DNA from: Sapria himalayana
Lineage: Eukaryota > Streptophyta > Magnoliopsida > Malpighiales > Rafflesiaceae
Direction: 5' to 3'
DNA length: 64,000 nt
NCBI GenBank assembly: GCA_029783825.1
Contig: JAREIK010002415.1
Span: forward strand, 560,501 to 624,500
A program made the translations under genes and the position numbers. The notes under the pieces were generated by a model. The model did not search any database, was not told where the DNA came from, and saw nothing but the letters and a program-made list of their open reading frames with translations. Position 1 is the first letter of the stretch. The number at the start of each line of letters is the position of its first letter. Positions 54,201-61,084 of this stretch are shown here, piece by piece.

Positions 54201-57200
54201 AGTATATGCTGGATATAAGTCTCGTCTCTTTTGCAGGAATTAAAGCTCCTGTTTTTCTGCAGTTTTCAGGATAATCCTCTACAGGAAGAAATAAACATAA
54301 AACAGCAAAAACAGGAGCAGCATTTAGAAGCAGGTATGGAGGTAAGTTGGACGGAAATTATAGTGTTATGGTTTTCTCAGTTTTCTTAGCAGCATAGCAG
54401 GTTTGGGAAATTTGAAGCTAATAAAGTCAGCAACTGTAGGAAAATGGAAAATAGCTTGTAGACTGTTTAACATTGTTATTTTATGTGAAGCTTGTTTGAT
54501 CTGAGAATATATATATATATATATATATAAACTTTTTAATTTATGTTATGATGAAACTTTAATAAAATCATTATATATATCAAGTCTAGAAGATTTGGTA
54601 GCCCTTGAATCTATTATAGTCTCAACTCATATAAGCTAAAAATAAAAGGATTAAACAACACCGGACTTAAAGTATATACTAGGCAAATTAGACATAAACA
54701 ACTTATGCATAAGTATTGTCGTACTCATTTTTTCTCACTTTTTTTTTCTTTTTTCTTTTTTATCTTAATAGTATTAAGATACTCAAGTCTTCCTTTGAGA
54801 TATTATATCATATAGAATAGTATCATGCTATTTTATGATACTATTTTATTAGATAATTTTCACTAGATCTTTAGAAATCTAAAATATCCACTTTAATAAA
54901 ACTTAATAAGTTTCTTTTTGTAATATTAAAACCCAATTATCCACCATATATTATCAAATTGTCCCAATCTTATTTTGAAATCTTAAATATATCATTGTAT
55001 CAAATAAAATTCAATCTCATACATTAATCTATTAATCAACATGTATGTGCTTATCTTTTTTTTTGAAGTATTTATTATTTATTTCAAATCAATTTGTATT
55101 ATCACATATGAATCAAGCATAAAATAAAAATTAATAGACTTTTTGATTTGGTATCTTGTCAGATGATGTCATTTTATTATTGCATTTTCTATTATTAGCT
55201 CCATTAGATTTTTCTACTCTTTTTTCTATTACTTATTTCATTATCAATAATTTATCTTCATATCCAACTACATCTATATTTTACTTATCTTTTTCATATC
55301 CAATTTTATTTTTTGAATCCATATTATCAATGATCACCTCTCAGAAACACGACACATTTCAAATATTTCCTAAAATTTCCAACACCCCCAACTAGATGGT
55401 TGTGCCTATATATATTTTTCATGGTGATTTGTGCATAGAAAATACATAAAATAAAATGTCATAATATTTGTATTTGCTAGTCAATCATTTTTTTCATCAT
55501 GAATCTCTCCTTTCATTTAGTTCATCTTTCACTTAATTTGCCTCATTATAATCCACTTTTGAAAAAAAAAATTTGAAATTTATAGCTCATACATGCATGA
55601 CCTCTAATATATTTATGCAGCATATGAATTTCTTGAATAATCACTAATCTCGGTATTATTCTCGATCAAATACTTTTAATTTTAAAATTCTAATAATATT
55701 TGATATATTAATATTTAAATAATTGAACATTGATATTTTTCATTATGGTAGAATTTTCATTCTCGCATTACACCATGATGATCCAGTTTCAAAATTAAAC
55801 ATTGATGCACAAAACTTACACCTCTTATTAATTGTACACAAAAATGATATTCAAACTAATAATTTCACACTAAAACCAAAAAAGTATATTCTATGAATAT
55901 AATTGAAAAAAAGCAAGTCAGTTTTTGAGCAAAAGATCACAAAAATAAAAAAAAAATTATAAACATTTTCAGGATAATTTGAGCATGAGAATTATTGGAA
56001 TATTGCATAGTAACATATTTTACTTTCCAAATACATGGCTTGAGATTAACATTTCGATTAAAACAAAACAATTAGCTTACATAAACACCAGAAAAAAAGC
56101 CTACTCTTATATACATCGGAAGCAGTTTCCCCAAGCCATTTCAACGAAGAAATGTTAGAACTGCAGGATTTGGTAGGAAATGCATCTTTCAGAAAATACA
56201 AAGATAAGGGATCTCCAACATCCATCTTTTCAAACAACCATGAACCATCCGAATTATCTATTTTACATCTATTCACAACAACTTCAAGCCCATTAAATTT
56301 TCGATCCAGAAAAGATTCATCAGAAATTGAAAGAACAAACAGAAATTCATGTGGCAAATTGAGAATCTCATGTTTATTTTTCAAAGAGTCATTTGGATTG
56401 GATGATGATGTTGGCACCCTAAGCTGTTCATCAGTCCCAAAGTTGCAGCATTTCAGTTCCAAATGAAGCAAAGTATCACTACCAAAAATTAATGAATCAA
56501 TTCCAACGCCAGCAGCTGAAGCCATAGCATCAGTAAGTACCAGAGCCCATTGCTGAATTAATAATGTTAAACCCTCCCTACTATCCGACAGAAATGCGGT
56601 ATCATTATCTCCCTTGCAGGAGAAATTTGAAATAGCATTAAAAATTTTGTCATGATCCAAACTATATATAGCATCAACATTAGTGACAGATGAGGCATTT
56701 GCTAGTAAATTACTTGAAGTTCGACTTTTATGACTACCAAATACTTCAGTGTCATTCTTTTCAACAGTATTAGACTGCACAGGCAGCTTAAATTGGCAAG
56801 GAGAAAATAAAATACTGCCAATATTCTCTTTCAAAATGGCATGGCACCGCTTCAAATAAACCCCTGCAAGTAAGAAAATTTCCAACAAGAGAAAATCAAA
56901 CTGCTTCAATTCAAAATGGCATGACTCCTTTTCCTCAACATATATGTACAGTTCTACACACATATACAGATAGATTGCGAACACACTCCACCTCCATTTT
57001 TCTCCACCATTAACAATAAAGGAGGTGCATGTCAACATTCAAAAAAATGTATAAGGGCATGTACATGTGCACATGCAACAGTATATAATAGCATTAATGT
57101 GCATTTCATGGAGGAAAGAAACCAGCCAATGCCAGAGATAAAAAGGGTCCATGGTGGATGATTGAAGAAAAAGAAGAACTGACTTACATGAGTGCAAGCC

Positions 57201-57661
57201 TGATCTCAGATATAATTGAAGAGATCGAGTTATCATGAGATGTCCTTTCGAAATTGAATCAGAATATAGAAGACGCACAATAGCCTGGCAAATTTTTTTC
57301 CTATCTCGCAAGACTCCATTACTTGCCACTGGAGTAGAAGAGTCTTTCATTTCATGGGTCATTCTGCTATCCCCAGATTGTAATCTTGGAATAACAGTAA
57401 TCGCCTGGAGATGACGCAGGGAAGAGTTTTTAGCAGTTTTGGGATGGATATAAGCCACACAAGTTAGTGCCACACCAAACTCGTCGCCATTAATATCGAC
57501 TTTGTAAAAAAATCTTTCATCTGATTCTTGAAGTCGCAATAATGCAAGTGGCACATTGAGTTGTTTATCAGTGAATCGCAAAAGACCATCTTGGTGAGTA
57601 TTGCTAATCCTTGGGCGTTTCTTGGGAACAACGGCTACTTCAGTTCCAGCCACAAGTTGAA
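12583..57661 (-). CDS. PEX1: Peroxisome biogenesis factor 1 (PEX1), internal part of the gene, seven exons
   Basis: PEX1 is an AAA+ ATPase that with PEX6 forms the hexameric motor at the peroxisomal membrane which extracts ubiquitinated PEX5 for another round of matrix-protein import. Seven minus-strand segments align in order, from memory, with Arabidopsis PEX1. Landmarks are VQLVAGTEVAVVPKK, SKGHLMITRSLQLYLRSGLHS, ISSLKWLGETASDVYKR, the D1 Walker A GPHGSGKT, the Walker B SLIVLDDLDSI and SAGRLDFHVQLSVPAA. All six internal introns are GT-AG and the phases agree at every junction, giving about 622 codons without a stop. Plant PEX1 is about 1,100 residues, so roughly the first 165 residues and the second AAA+ domain are outside the window. 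No frameshift or nonsense codon was seen, so the gene is probably functional. It is a single-copy-type housekeeping gene spread over more than 45 kb here. Confidence 0.93.
12841..12934 (-). CDS. PEX1: PEX1 exon F (D1, sensor-1 region)
   Basis: A 94-bp exon encoding DYRKNSCCIGPIAFIATAKA and LENIPKSLSSAG, residues 541-571 plus the first base of a glycine codon. The acceptor is CCTGCCAG|GATT and the donor is GCAG|GTTAGT. It matches the PEX1 stretch [20 protein letters not shown] of Arabidopsis. Confidence 0.92.
13200..13720 (+). repeat. LTR-element end, primer-binding-like site and GT-rich leader, copy 1
   Basis: TAGTATCATAG (13247-13257) resembles the initiator-Met tRNA primer-binding site TGGTATCAGAG. 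It is followed by about 400 bp rich in GTG/CAG words and containing GAGCCTCCAAGTAATGAGAC. A similar arrangement occurs at 16240-16990 and 31900-32600. No open frame is present. The assignment to an LTR element is an inference. Confidence 0.45.
14190..14960 (+). repeat. Dispersed repeat R, copy at 14.2-15.0 kb
   Basis: Shares ordered blocks with 47920-48345 plus 54522-54960 and, in its last part, with 1-140: GAGCCTC(T/C)AATTA, ATTCATATTATGATGAA and TTGAGATATTATCTTATT followed by a GACATCATGC-like block. It is probably part of an LTR-type element, but no terminal structure was resolved. Confidence 0.6.
15551..16060. mobile_element. hAT family A non-autonomous element, 510 bp
   Basis: Starts TAGAGGTATCAAATGGGTCG and ends GGCCCATTTGACACTTCTA, an imperfect terminal inverted repeat. 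The flanks are CCTCCAAT (15543-15550) and CCTCCAAC (16061-16068), an 8-bp duplication with one mismatch. The interior is GC-rich and built from GGGCC/GGCAC/GGCCC words, unlike the AT-rich surroundings. It has no transposase; short open frames on both strands are by-products of composition. Confidence 0.88.
16240..16990 (+). repeat. LTR-element end, primer-binding-like site and GT-rich leader, copy 2
   Basis: GGGTATTAGAGCC (16371-16383) closely resembles the initiator-Met primer-binding site GGTATCAGAGCC. The preceding 130 bp would be the LTR end. The following 450 bp is G/T-rich with repeated GTGCA and CATGTGTG words, then AAACTCCAAGCAATGAAAC as in copy 1. Confidence 0.5.
20138..20374. mobile_element. 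hAT-like MITE, family D, 237 bp, perfect 8-bp TSD
   Basis: Starts CAAGGATTAAAATATCGG and ends as the complement of CAAAGATAAAAATTTC. Both flanks are ATCACAGT (20130-20137 and 20375-20382). The interior repeats the word GATATATCGG, including a direct duplication of a block with GGTACTTGAATTTTACAG. It is non-coding. Confidence 0.85.
20585..21600 (+). repeat. Tandem duplication, two copies of about 0.45-0.5 kb
   Basis: Copy 1 (20585-about 21110) and copy 2 (21161-about 21600) share GAATATGACAATGTT, TTTGATGCGCC, ACTTTGACAAG, CGGCACTTTCTCCAG, AATATGCAGCATCTATATAT and AATTAAGTGTTGGGTC. They differ mainly in their central TA/ATCT microsatellites. Each has a TATA-like box (TTATAAGAAAGC, TATATAAAAGC) upstream of the CTCTCTC run. 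Confidence 0.85.
21624..22148. mobile_element. hAT family A element, 525 bp
   Basis: The start TATATGTAGCAAATAGGCC aligns with the family end TAGAGGTGTCAAATGGGCC, and the right end is CAGCCCATTTTTTACCTCTA. The interior has GGCCC/GCACAGCCC words and a direct repeat around AGCCCAGGCTAGC. Flanks TAATATGG and TAATTTAA match in only 5 of 8, so the duplication is uncertain. Confidence 0.65.
23738..23960 (-). CDS. PEX1: PEX1 exon E (D1 Walker B)
   Basis: A 223-bp exon encoding residues 466-540. It starts VYVSCSGLSANKVSSMKQEL and contains ALDHAPSLIVLDDLDSIVSS, then KFLTDIIDEYA. The Walker B core is LIVLDDLD (residues 500-507), with DD in place of the DE of most active AAA+ sites; Arabidopsis PEX1 D1 also has DDLD. 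The acceptor is GGTGCAG|TGTA and the donor is GCG|GTAATG. A 10.8-kb intron follows. Confidence 0.93.
24109..24182 (-). CDS. PEX1: PEX1 exon D (rest of D1 Walker A)
   Basis: A 74-bp exon encoding GSGKTLLARGIAKSL and RDCQDLLAH, residues 442-465. The acceptor is GTGATAG|GGTTC and the donor is CATAC|GTGAGA. It carries the catalytic lysine and threonine of the D1 P-loop. The threonine codon at its end is split AC|T with exon E, across an intron of 148 bp. Confidence 0.92.
24480..24980 (+). other. Unassigned GC-richer segment with proline/serine-rich frame
   Basis: This segment stands out from the AT-rich intron and reads, in one plus-strand frame from about 24680, FKPPTPAFSPPASTQTTL, SDPLIVAAMSDLIPSREPSP and PSPTISASSPSVG before stops. 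Such proline/serine-rich text occurs in gag-like proteins and in host linkers. I see no domain and cannot assign it. Confidence 0.35.
27221..27258 (+). repeat. (TG)n microsatellite
   Basis: About 19 uninterrupted TG dinucleotides, ending before TATGCATC. Confidence 0.97.
27526..27614 (-). CDS. PEX1: PEX1 exon C (start of D1 Walker A)
   Basis: An 89-bp exon encoding residues 412-441: RAFVLLSTFSGMPSLFDFPV then PGHIMIFGPH. The acceptor is CTTGTGTAG|GAGC and the donor is CTCAT|GTATGT. It supplies the first three residues of the Walker A P-loop. The third residue is His where Arabidopsis has Pro (GPPGSGKT). It is separated from exon B by a 28.5-kb transposon-filled intron. It is too short to appear as an open reading frame and was found by homology and phase. 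Confidence 0.9.
28073..29099. mobile_element. hAT-like element, family C, carrying a minisatellite
   Basis: The left end CAAGGAAGCACGGACACGG and the right end (complement CTAAAAAGCACCGACACGG) form an inverted repeat. CCGTGTCC and CGTATC words recur at both ends. Flanks TTAATTAT and TTTATTAC agree at 6 of 8, which is weak in AT-rich DNA. The interior holds a 30-bp GC-rich tandem repeat followed by about 250 bp of AT-only sequence. Non-coding. Confidence 0.6.
28341..28735 (+). repeat. 30-bp minisatellite, about 12-13 units
   Basis: The unit is GAGGCAGGGGGCGGGCACGA plus TTTGAGGGGG, repeated head to tail with small variants (TTAGAGGGGG, TTTGATGGGG, one partial duplication near 28655). Because 30 is a multiple of three, each frame stays open and yields proline-rich minus-strand frames that are not genes. 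Confidence 0.96.
30359..30420. mobile_element. Fragment of hAT-like family B
   Basis: CATTGTTTTAAAAAAGTAAT is the family B terminus seen at 3995, followed by AGGCAT and AGGCATGCGCC words as in that element. No opposite end or duplication was found. Confidence 0.45.
31260..32880 (+). repeat. Copia-type LTR end, primer-binding-like site and leader, copy 3
   Basis: TGATATCAAAT (32074-32084) sits where a primer-binding site would be, after AT-rich LTR-like sequence, and is followed by a GTGTG-rich leader (32100-32400) like copies 1 and 2. Further on, about 32720-32800 reads SHLIGLRINETKWSERI, faintly like the N-terminus of a copia gag protein. The right end is interrupted by a hAT element at 32906. 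Boundaries are approximate. Confidence 0.4.
33288..35885 (+). mobile_element. hAT family A element A4 (2.6 kb) with transposase relic
   Basis: Starts TAGAGGTGTTAAACGGGACG and ends GGCCCATTTGACACCTCTA. The flanks GTTCAACT (33280-33287) and GTTCGACT (35886-35893) match in 7 of 8. GC-rich ends with GGCAC/GGCCC words enclose AT-rich coding remains of a hAT transposase. It is inserted within element A3, so it is the younger of the two. Confidence 0.85.
34205..35270 (+). pseudogene. hAT transposase relic in A4
   Basis: FHIKYMYQIINLIVQ (34215-34262) corresponds to the hAT motif FHIRCxCHIINLxVQ. A frame from 34568 to 35041, broken by one TAA at 34799, reads MFIKFRVDPIFNDIAIEMKT, KYLKYLSTILSLYYLATYMD and later YYKLIKLFTYYDTKY, like the region before the dimerisation domain. 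In another frame from 35094, KITQDLLTFLISRVASEFTF then RLQSDIIETLTYMKNWN matches the hATC dimerisation domain (RDLLxIPVSTVASExxFSxG ... RLxPxxVExLxCxxDW). The BED finger part is absent. Frameshifts and stops make it inactive. Confidence 0.8.
37278..39543 (+). mobile_element. hAT family A element A5, 3' end lost
   Basis: The start TTGAAGTGTCAAATGGGCC resembles the family end. A GC-richer 200 bp follows, then degraded transposase text: DLNNDNLIKK (about 37990), a BED-like region to about 38250, and KIFHIRYMCHIINLIVQ (38769-38819), the hAT FHIRCxCHIINL motif. The similarity stops near 39543, where a different copy's 5' GC-rich segment begins. Confidence 0.68.
39544..43011 (+). mobile_element. 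hAT family A element A6, 5' end lost, interrupted by A7
   Basis: Begins within a family A 5' segment (AAAACCATGCTTAGACTGTG, like AGAACCATGCCTAGACTCAG in A4) and ends CTCAATTGACACCTCTA at 43011. The remains run parallel to A5 and A4: a BED-like N-terminal part at 40170-40460, EMHHIKYMYHITKLI (41296-41340) and VLSKITYNLLTLPI near 42150 (hATC start). It is heavily mutated. A7 is inserted at 40652. Confidence 0.68.
40652..40917. mobile_element. hAT family A MITE A7, 266 bp, nested in A6
   Basis: Starts TAAAGATGTGAAACAAGTCG and ends GGCCCATTTGACACCTCTA. Flanks ATCATAAG (40644-40651) and ATCATAGG (40918-40925) match in 7 of 8. The interior is GC-rich with GGCCC, GGCAC and CAGCATG words. Removing it joins A6 sequence that is collinear with A5. 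Confidence 0.88.
43500..43527 (+). repeat. Short (GT)n run
   Basis: TGTGTGTGTGTGTGTGTT within AT-rich DNA next to hAT fragments. The stretch 43012-43500 before it has nothing I can name. Confidence 0.85.
43597..44578. mobile_element. Overlapping or nested hAT family A fragments
   Basis: Two starts (TAGAAGTGTCTAATAGGCTG at 43597; AAGAGGTGTCAACTAAGTTG at 43846) are followed by two ends (TTTGACACTTTTA at 44364; TTTGACACCTCTA at 44578), with GC-rich GGCAC/GGCCC-type text in between. This is best read as one MITE inside another, but no convincing 8-bp duplications were found, so the pairing is uncertain. Confidence 0.6.
44590..46110 (+). mobile_element. Ty1-copia relic with duplicated integrase segments
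   Basis: RIAKKNQHLIETARTLLQHR (45778-45837) followed by SVSKCFWEK matches the copia integrase stretch NGVAERKNRHLLExARxLL ... VPKxFWGE. Next comes text like LINRIPS, SYKRIYxxE, FVRYLS and IKSTFI, the usual integrase C-terminal order. An earlier segment (45215-45440) is a second, diverged copy of the same C-terminal stretch. All frames are broken. Confidence 0.65.
46354..47700 (+). mobile_element. hAT family A element A10, 5' half
   Basis: The 5' GC-rich end (GAGCTAGGCAGCTCAAGCATGA minus ends, with GGCCC words) runs to AGGTTTTTAAAAAAAAAATC, as in A3. An N-terminal transposase relic at 47390-47695 reads THFKIIKTKNSRDIDEKL, then EYLKIYAD and TKKYDTLDPNPT. This resembles a BED zinc finger region (HFKxIxxK...C..C..H) whose cysteines are now tyrosines. 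It is truncated at about 47700; the terminal repeat is poorly preserved. Confidence 0.6.
47920..48345 (+). repeat. Dispersed repeat R, left part, with internal duplication
   Basis: Contains two partial copies of the same segment (around 47940-48040 and 48150-48320). Both have CCAGAAGATATATTTGAACATA-like and CTCCTTTATAGTTT(C/T)A blocks, then GAGCCTCCA(G/A)TTAG. It is cut by the LINE at 48345 and resumes at 54537. Confidence 0.65.
48520..49974 (+). pseudogene. LINE ORF1 (nucleic-acid-binding protein), two in-frame stops
   Basis: One reading frame from 48520 (or the second ATG at 48550) to 49974 is broken only by TGA at 48862-48864 and TAG at 49336-49338, with no frameshift. KKSFASVLKDP, FKLTLVGKFSHGRPRFDEIR, then YPMHLLKWTMQF, SPIAPVWHSLPNLPLPFFNK and CVGKPMFMDEATASMTRTHV match the DUF4283 domain of plant LINE ORF1 proteins. 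CKLCRRLGHDLDEC (starting 49204) is a C-x2-C-x4-H-x4-C knuckle. The C-terminal part is charged (Glu/Lys/Arg-rich). In plants such proteins bind the element's RNA. Confidence 0.88.
49991..53929 (+). pseudogene. LINE ORF2 (endonuclease, reverse transcriptase, RNase H), 11 in-frame stops, no frameshift
   Basis: A single 1,311-codon frame with stops at 50543, 51065, 51485, 51785, 51899, 52226, 52256, 52352, 52454, 52640 and 53423. Endonuclease: YWNIRG and PWIIEGDFNVIR (GDFN at 50420). Its usual SDH motif reads SAH. Reverse transcriptase: KDNAAGPDGWNSAFFQ, DDFRPISLCNAVYKILAKLL, PEQSGFVKNR, KLDLSKAFDRVE, GSRQGDPLSPYLFN and the catalytic CLAYADDVIIF (YADD at 52070-52081). A zinc-finger-like region follows (FKWIWDNDSPQKMKILLWRS, about 52890). 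RNase H: LNTDGCFNRD, SEIKALHKGL, QVDSKLLVDL and HICRETNSLADRLAKEG, with its acidic residues present. It starts 17 bp after ORF1 ends. Confidence 0.93.
54522..54960 (+). repeat. Dispersed repeat R, right part after the LINE
   Basis: Continues repeat R from 48345: ACTTTTTAATTTATGTTATGATGAA (first 15 bases being the target duplication up to a T) matches ACTTGTTAATTCATATTATG at 14.38 kb. Later blocks TTTGAGATATTATATCATAT and GTATCATGC match 14.83 kb. Confidence 0.68.
56105..56863 (-). CDS. PEX1: PEX1 exon B (linker and start of D1 region)
   Basis: A 759-bp exon encoding residues 159-411, from WVYLKRCHAI to SDVYK. The acceptor is CTTGCAG|GGG and the donor is AAGA|GTAGGC. It covers the poorly conserved, Ser/Asn-rich linker and the region just before D1. 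Conserved plant PEX1 stretches are LTDAMASAAGVGIDSLI, LSISDESFLDRKFNGLE and ISSLKWLG. The intron between this exon and exon A is only 324 bp. The open frame continues upstream into that intron, but the WVYL alignment and the AG acceptor set the boundary. Confidence 0.92.
57188..57661 (-). CDS. PEX1: PEX1 exon A (first exon visible in the window)
   Basis: This exon encodes residues 1-158 of the visible part, from VQLVAGTEVAVVPKK to SGLHS. It covers the end of the N-terminal barrel domain and the linker towards D1. The acceptor is a TTTTTAG just upstream of the VQLV codons, and the exon starts with the last two bases of the valine codon. It ends CACTCAT before GTAAGT, so the tryptophan codon is split T|GG with the next exon. 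The ATG at 57651-57653 is an internal in-frame sequence, not the gene start: upstream residues VQLV also match plant PEX1. Confidence 0.92.
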
Positions 57662-58695
57662 CTAAAAATAACTTGAACAGTTAAACCCAACTCAGATTAT
57701 TTATATACAAGAAATATCTAACATTATGAATAACAAAAGAAAAACAAACAAACTGAAACTATTTTAAAATGTAAGTATTGCTAATACTTATCACTATCTC
57801 ATGTTTCATTAATATTTTTGTTCATATTTTTTTGTAGGATTCAACATCTTCCCTGGGAAATACATTCCAACAGAATGTTGTGTAGTCTATGGATACTTAT
57901 ACTGCCATCTTTCAATTATTATAAATTATAAACCTGTTAACCTATTTCATGATGCTCCACTGAAAACTCACAAAGTAGCTATGTGAGAAAGACTTTGCAC
58001 TATGAATAATTTTCATGAAAATTTGGTTAACAAATCAAAGGCAGCACCCTCACTTAACAAATCCATCAGACTTTGTAGATTTATTGGTTTTCAAATTTGC
58101 CCTAAGCAAAAATGGCATTTCGGGAAAAGTTGGTCAGATTCTAAAGAAAACATTGAATTCCCACTGATATATCAGTAGCATAATATCTGAAATAACAAAT
58201 TTAGGCCAACTATTTCAGATTTCTATATCAAGTAAACCCACAAAAAAAATTTGAACATTTACATTCACAGTAATGAAATCTTGTGGTTTCAAATGAAAAT
58301 ATAAACAAATATAAATTTTGTTATAGTTTTTCATCCAAGGATCATAGTTAATCAAGGAACTTTTAATCAAAAAATCATGTTTACCCAATTTTTTCTATAA
58401 AAGATAAATTTAATTATAAAATGATACTAGTTAACTGAAGTGTTTTCTCTCTCCATATTTTTATGTTCTATTCATGTTGTAATTTTTGTTCAAAAATTAA
58501 AAATATTGTGAATGACAAATTGAAATGCAAATATGATAATTATTTGCATAATAATGTTGTACACTTATAACATCTTTTACTCGAGATCTATTTTGATATT
58601 TCTATTGAGGATTCCCAAATAGTATTACTAAGTTTGGAATAATTATTTTGCTAATAATATTTGGGTAAAATATCTATCAATATTTTAACAATCAT

Positions 58696-58700
<5 letters not shown>

Positions 58701-58759
<59 letters not shown>
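58701..58759. repeat. (TA)n microsatellite
   Basis: About 59 bp of uninterrupted TA dinucleotides. Confidence 0.97.
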
Positions 58760-58761
<2 letters not shown>

Positions 58762-59399
58762 GCAAAATTTATATATCAATGTATCCATGTTTATGGATAT
58801 GTTGATCAATAATCTTGTCGTAACCAAAGATTGAAGTTTCAGAAATTATTGACAAATCTATGTCCTACATATTGTGTATCAGCATGAGTCAAAATGATAC
58901 TATCATTGAAATTTTGAACACACATTTTTTTACTTTTTTAAAATGATATTGATGATATTTCAGCTTAAAATTAATTCTATCATTGACATGGGAATACCAA
59001 CCTGAATTACAAGCATGGAAATGTGTGTCCATATATATAAATATGCAGACAAATATTAATATATCAAAATCAACAATAAACCAAAAATAATAAAGAAATA
59101 TTTTAATTAGTAATTAATCATTATTATTTTTTTTAAACTACATTCAATCGATTGCTAAATATAAAAAAATCATAATTAAAATAGAGAAATAATTATTTGA
59201 AATCTCACATATTAAGGCTCTCATCATAAAAATAAAATACAAAAATAAAACTACGATACTTCTCTCCAAGTTAATGAGTAAATATCCAATATATCAAGTT
59301 TTGAATAAAAAAAAAATAACTAAGATCATCTTATATATGTCGTCAAACTAATATGTTCTATGAATATAAGTCATTATCATAATTATATATGTCATAAAA

Positions 59400-60150
59400 A
59401 ATATATATCTTGTTGTCTACCAATCATAGTGCACAATAGTGTGACTAAAAATAAATTAATAAAAATTATAATCTTCTCAAGTTGATGAATAATCCAACTA
59501 ATAATACAAGCAGTTCTGGTAGTCATCTTATATTTTTTATTTTTATTAAATTTAGATATTATCATTTATCTCTTATGCTTCCAAGAAATAAGTCTCCAAA
59601 AATTATATAATATGTAAAATTATGAAGTCAACTTAATTAGAAAGTTCACATTAGATAAAAAATTAGTATAACTCAATAGACATATGTGTTTGAGTGCAAC
59701 TGAAAAATGCTAATATCTAAGAGAATATTCAAGGCACGCCTTATTTGTGATAATATAATATTTCTATTATCATAAATCATCTCAATACCAATAATATATT
59801 TGAGTCTCTCAAGAATCTTCATCTAAATTCAGATTGAAGATATTTTATGAATTGTGTAATTTCTAGTATATTTTCTCTCATAATAAAAATATTATTCACA
59901 AATATAATCAACAAGATAAATTTATCATCTGAACACCTTTAGAAAAATAAAAAAAAAAATTGGGACACCAACTAAATAAACTAAGCGAGAAGACTGATTG
60001 AAAATATTATATATTCAACTCTGGAAAACATTCTCAATTCGTAGGACTTCCATGATTTACAAATTGGATCTAAATAGACTATTTGTACTCAAAAACTAGA
60101 CAGATATTTCATATAGAAGATTAACTTGACCACTAAAAAAAGGTAAATTA
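59400..60150 (-). pseudogene. Ty1-copia reverse transcriptase relic
   Basis: On the minus strand, LVDYICE near 59900 stands where copia has the YVDDI box (both aspartates altered), followed by LERLKYIIGIEMIYDNRNII and LSQIRRALNILLD (about 59700-59810). The pattern (L)KYxLGIExx...GIxLSQxKYxLDLL is characteristic of copia. Stops and frameshifts are frequent; boundaries are approximate. Confidence 0.62.
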
Positions 60151-61084
60151 GTAATCTATTACAAAAATTTTAGTAAATTTTCTCACAATATAACAAATCT
60201 AACATTCAACCAATTTACCTTATCATGATGATCAATTTTCATAGTGAACACCAATAAACAACAAACATACATTACAAAAGGTCAAAATATTAGTTTTCAA
60301 ATTATGTTGAAGTGAATTATATTATCATTCATTATAGCATTATACTATTCTGGATAAAAGAATATCTCAAAAGAAACATATGTAATCTAATGATATCAAG
60401 AGAAACTAAAGAAAAGAAATGAAAGAGAAAGAGATGAATACAACAAAACTTATACAATAAAATAGTAAGAACTAAGAACAACTCATCTATTTCTTTTAAA
60501 TAGCAATCACAAGATAAAAATTAAAAAATTAATTGCAATATCTAACTTATCGAGAGATTTTCCTTCATTCTAGATAGATTATGCACATTCCATTCTATAG
60601 GAAAAACTCAAAAATATATGTGATCAAGTCTCTCAACTCCCAAGTCATTTTGGAGTTGTGACTAGAATATAGTGAAAAAAAAAGTATCTCATCTAATCTA
60701 GGTGAGAATTCCTTTTCAAAAAAAACTCTATTCTCTCTAAGATTGATATGTTTTATACTTATTAGTACAATAATAACTTAAAAGAAAAATCTTCACAAAG
60801 TTATCCAACAAGTTTAGGAATATCTAATGGATAATAATATCTCCTAATAAAAGATAAATTATATATTTTATATATTTACCTTTATTATCATTGTATTACA
60901 TACTATCTAAAATAAATAGAGTTTCTAATACTATTTTATCTTTCACTATAATTATTATTTGTTATTTAAAAGAAAATTACTAAAAACATATTCATTATTA
61001 AATCATAAATTCTAAAAAAAACATAAATATGTTTATAAAATAAACAAAAATTAATGAGTAACTAATTAATTTACTATTTCCTCT

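Larger units (their letters stand above)
48346..54521 (+). mobile_element. L1-type LINE with RNase H, full length, 15-bp TSD
   Basis: A 6.2-kb non-LTR retrotransposon with a 5' UTR, ORF1 (DUF4283-like domain and CCHC knuckle), ORF2 (APE endonuclease, reverse transcriptase, zinc-finger region, RNase H), a 0.6-kb 3' UTR and an (AT)n tail. TATATATAAACTTTT occurs immediately before (48331-48345) and after (54522-54536). Removing the element joins sequence collinear with repeat R at 14.38 kb. Because the duplication and tail are TA-rich, the exact boundary could shift by a few bases. Confidence 0.9.
27615..56104 (-). other. PEX1 giant intron (28.5 kb) between exons B and C
   Basis: Delimited by the GTAGGC donor at 56104 and the CTTGTGTAG acceptor at 27615. 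It contains, in coordinate order, the 28.1-29.1 kb minisatellite element, copia-type LTR sequence (31.3-32.9 kb), the nested hAT cluster (32.9-47.7 kb), copia integrase relics (44.6-46.1 kb) and the LINE (48.3-54.5 kb). The stretches 27700-28070, 29100-31250, 43030-43500 and 54970-56100 are AT-rich with nothing I can name, apart from a loose direct repeat near 28030 and 29166. Confidence 0.85.

Noticed and set aside
55156..55395. 79-codon plus-strand frame
   Set aside because: AT-rich intron sequence with hydrophobic low-complexity translation and no recognisable domain.
57039..57653. Complete 204-codon gene starting at the ATG at 57651-57653
   Set aside because: The homology to PEX1 extends upstream of this ATG to VQLV and an AG acceptor. 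Downstream of 57188 the frame reads into an intron with a good GTAAGT donor.
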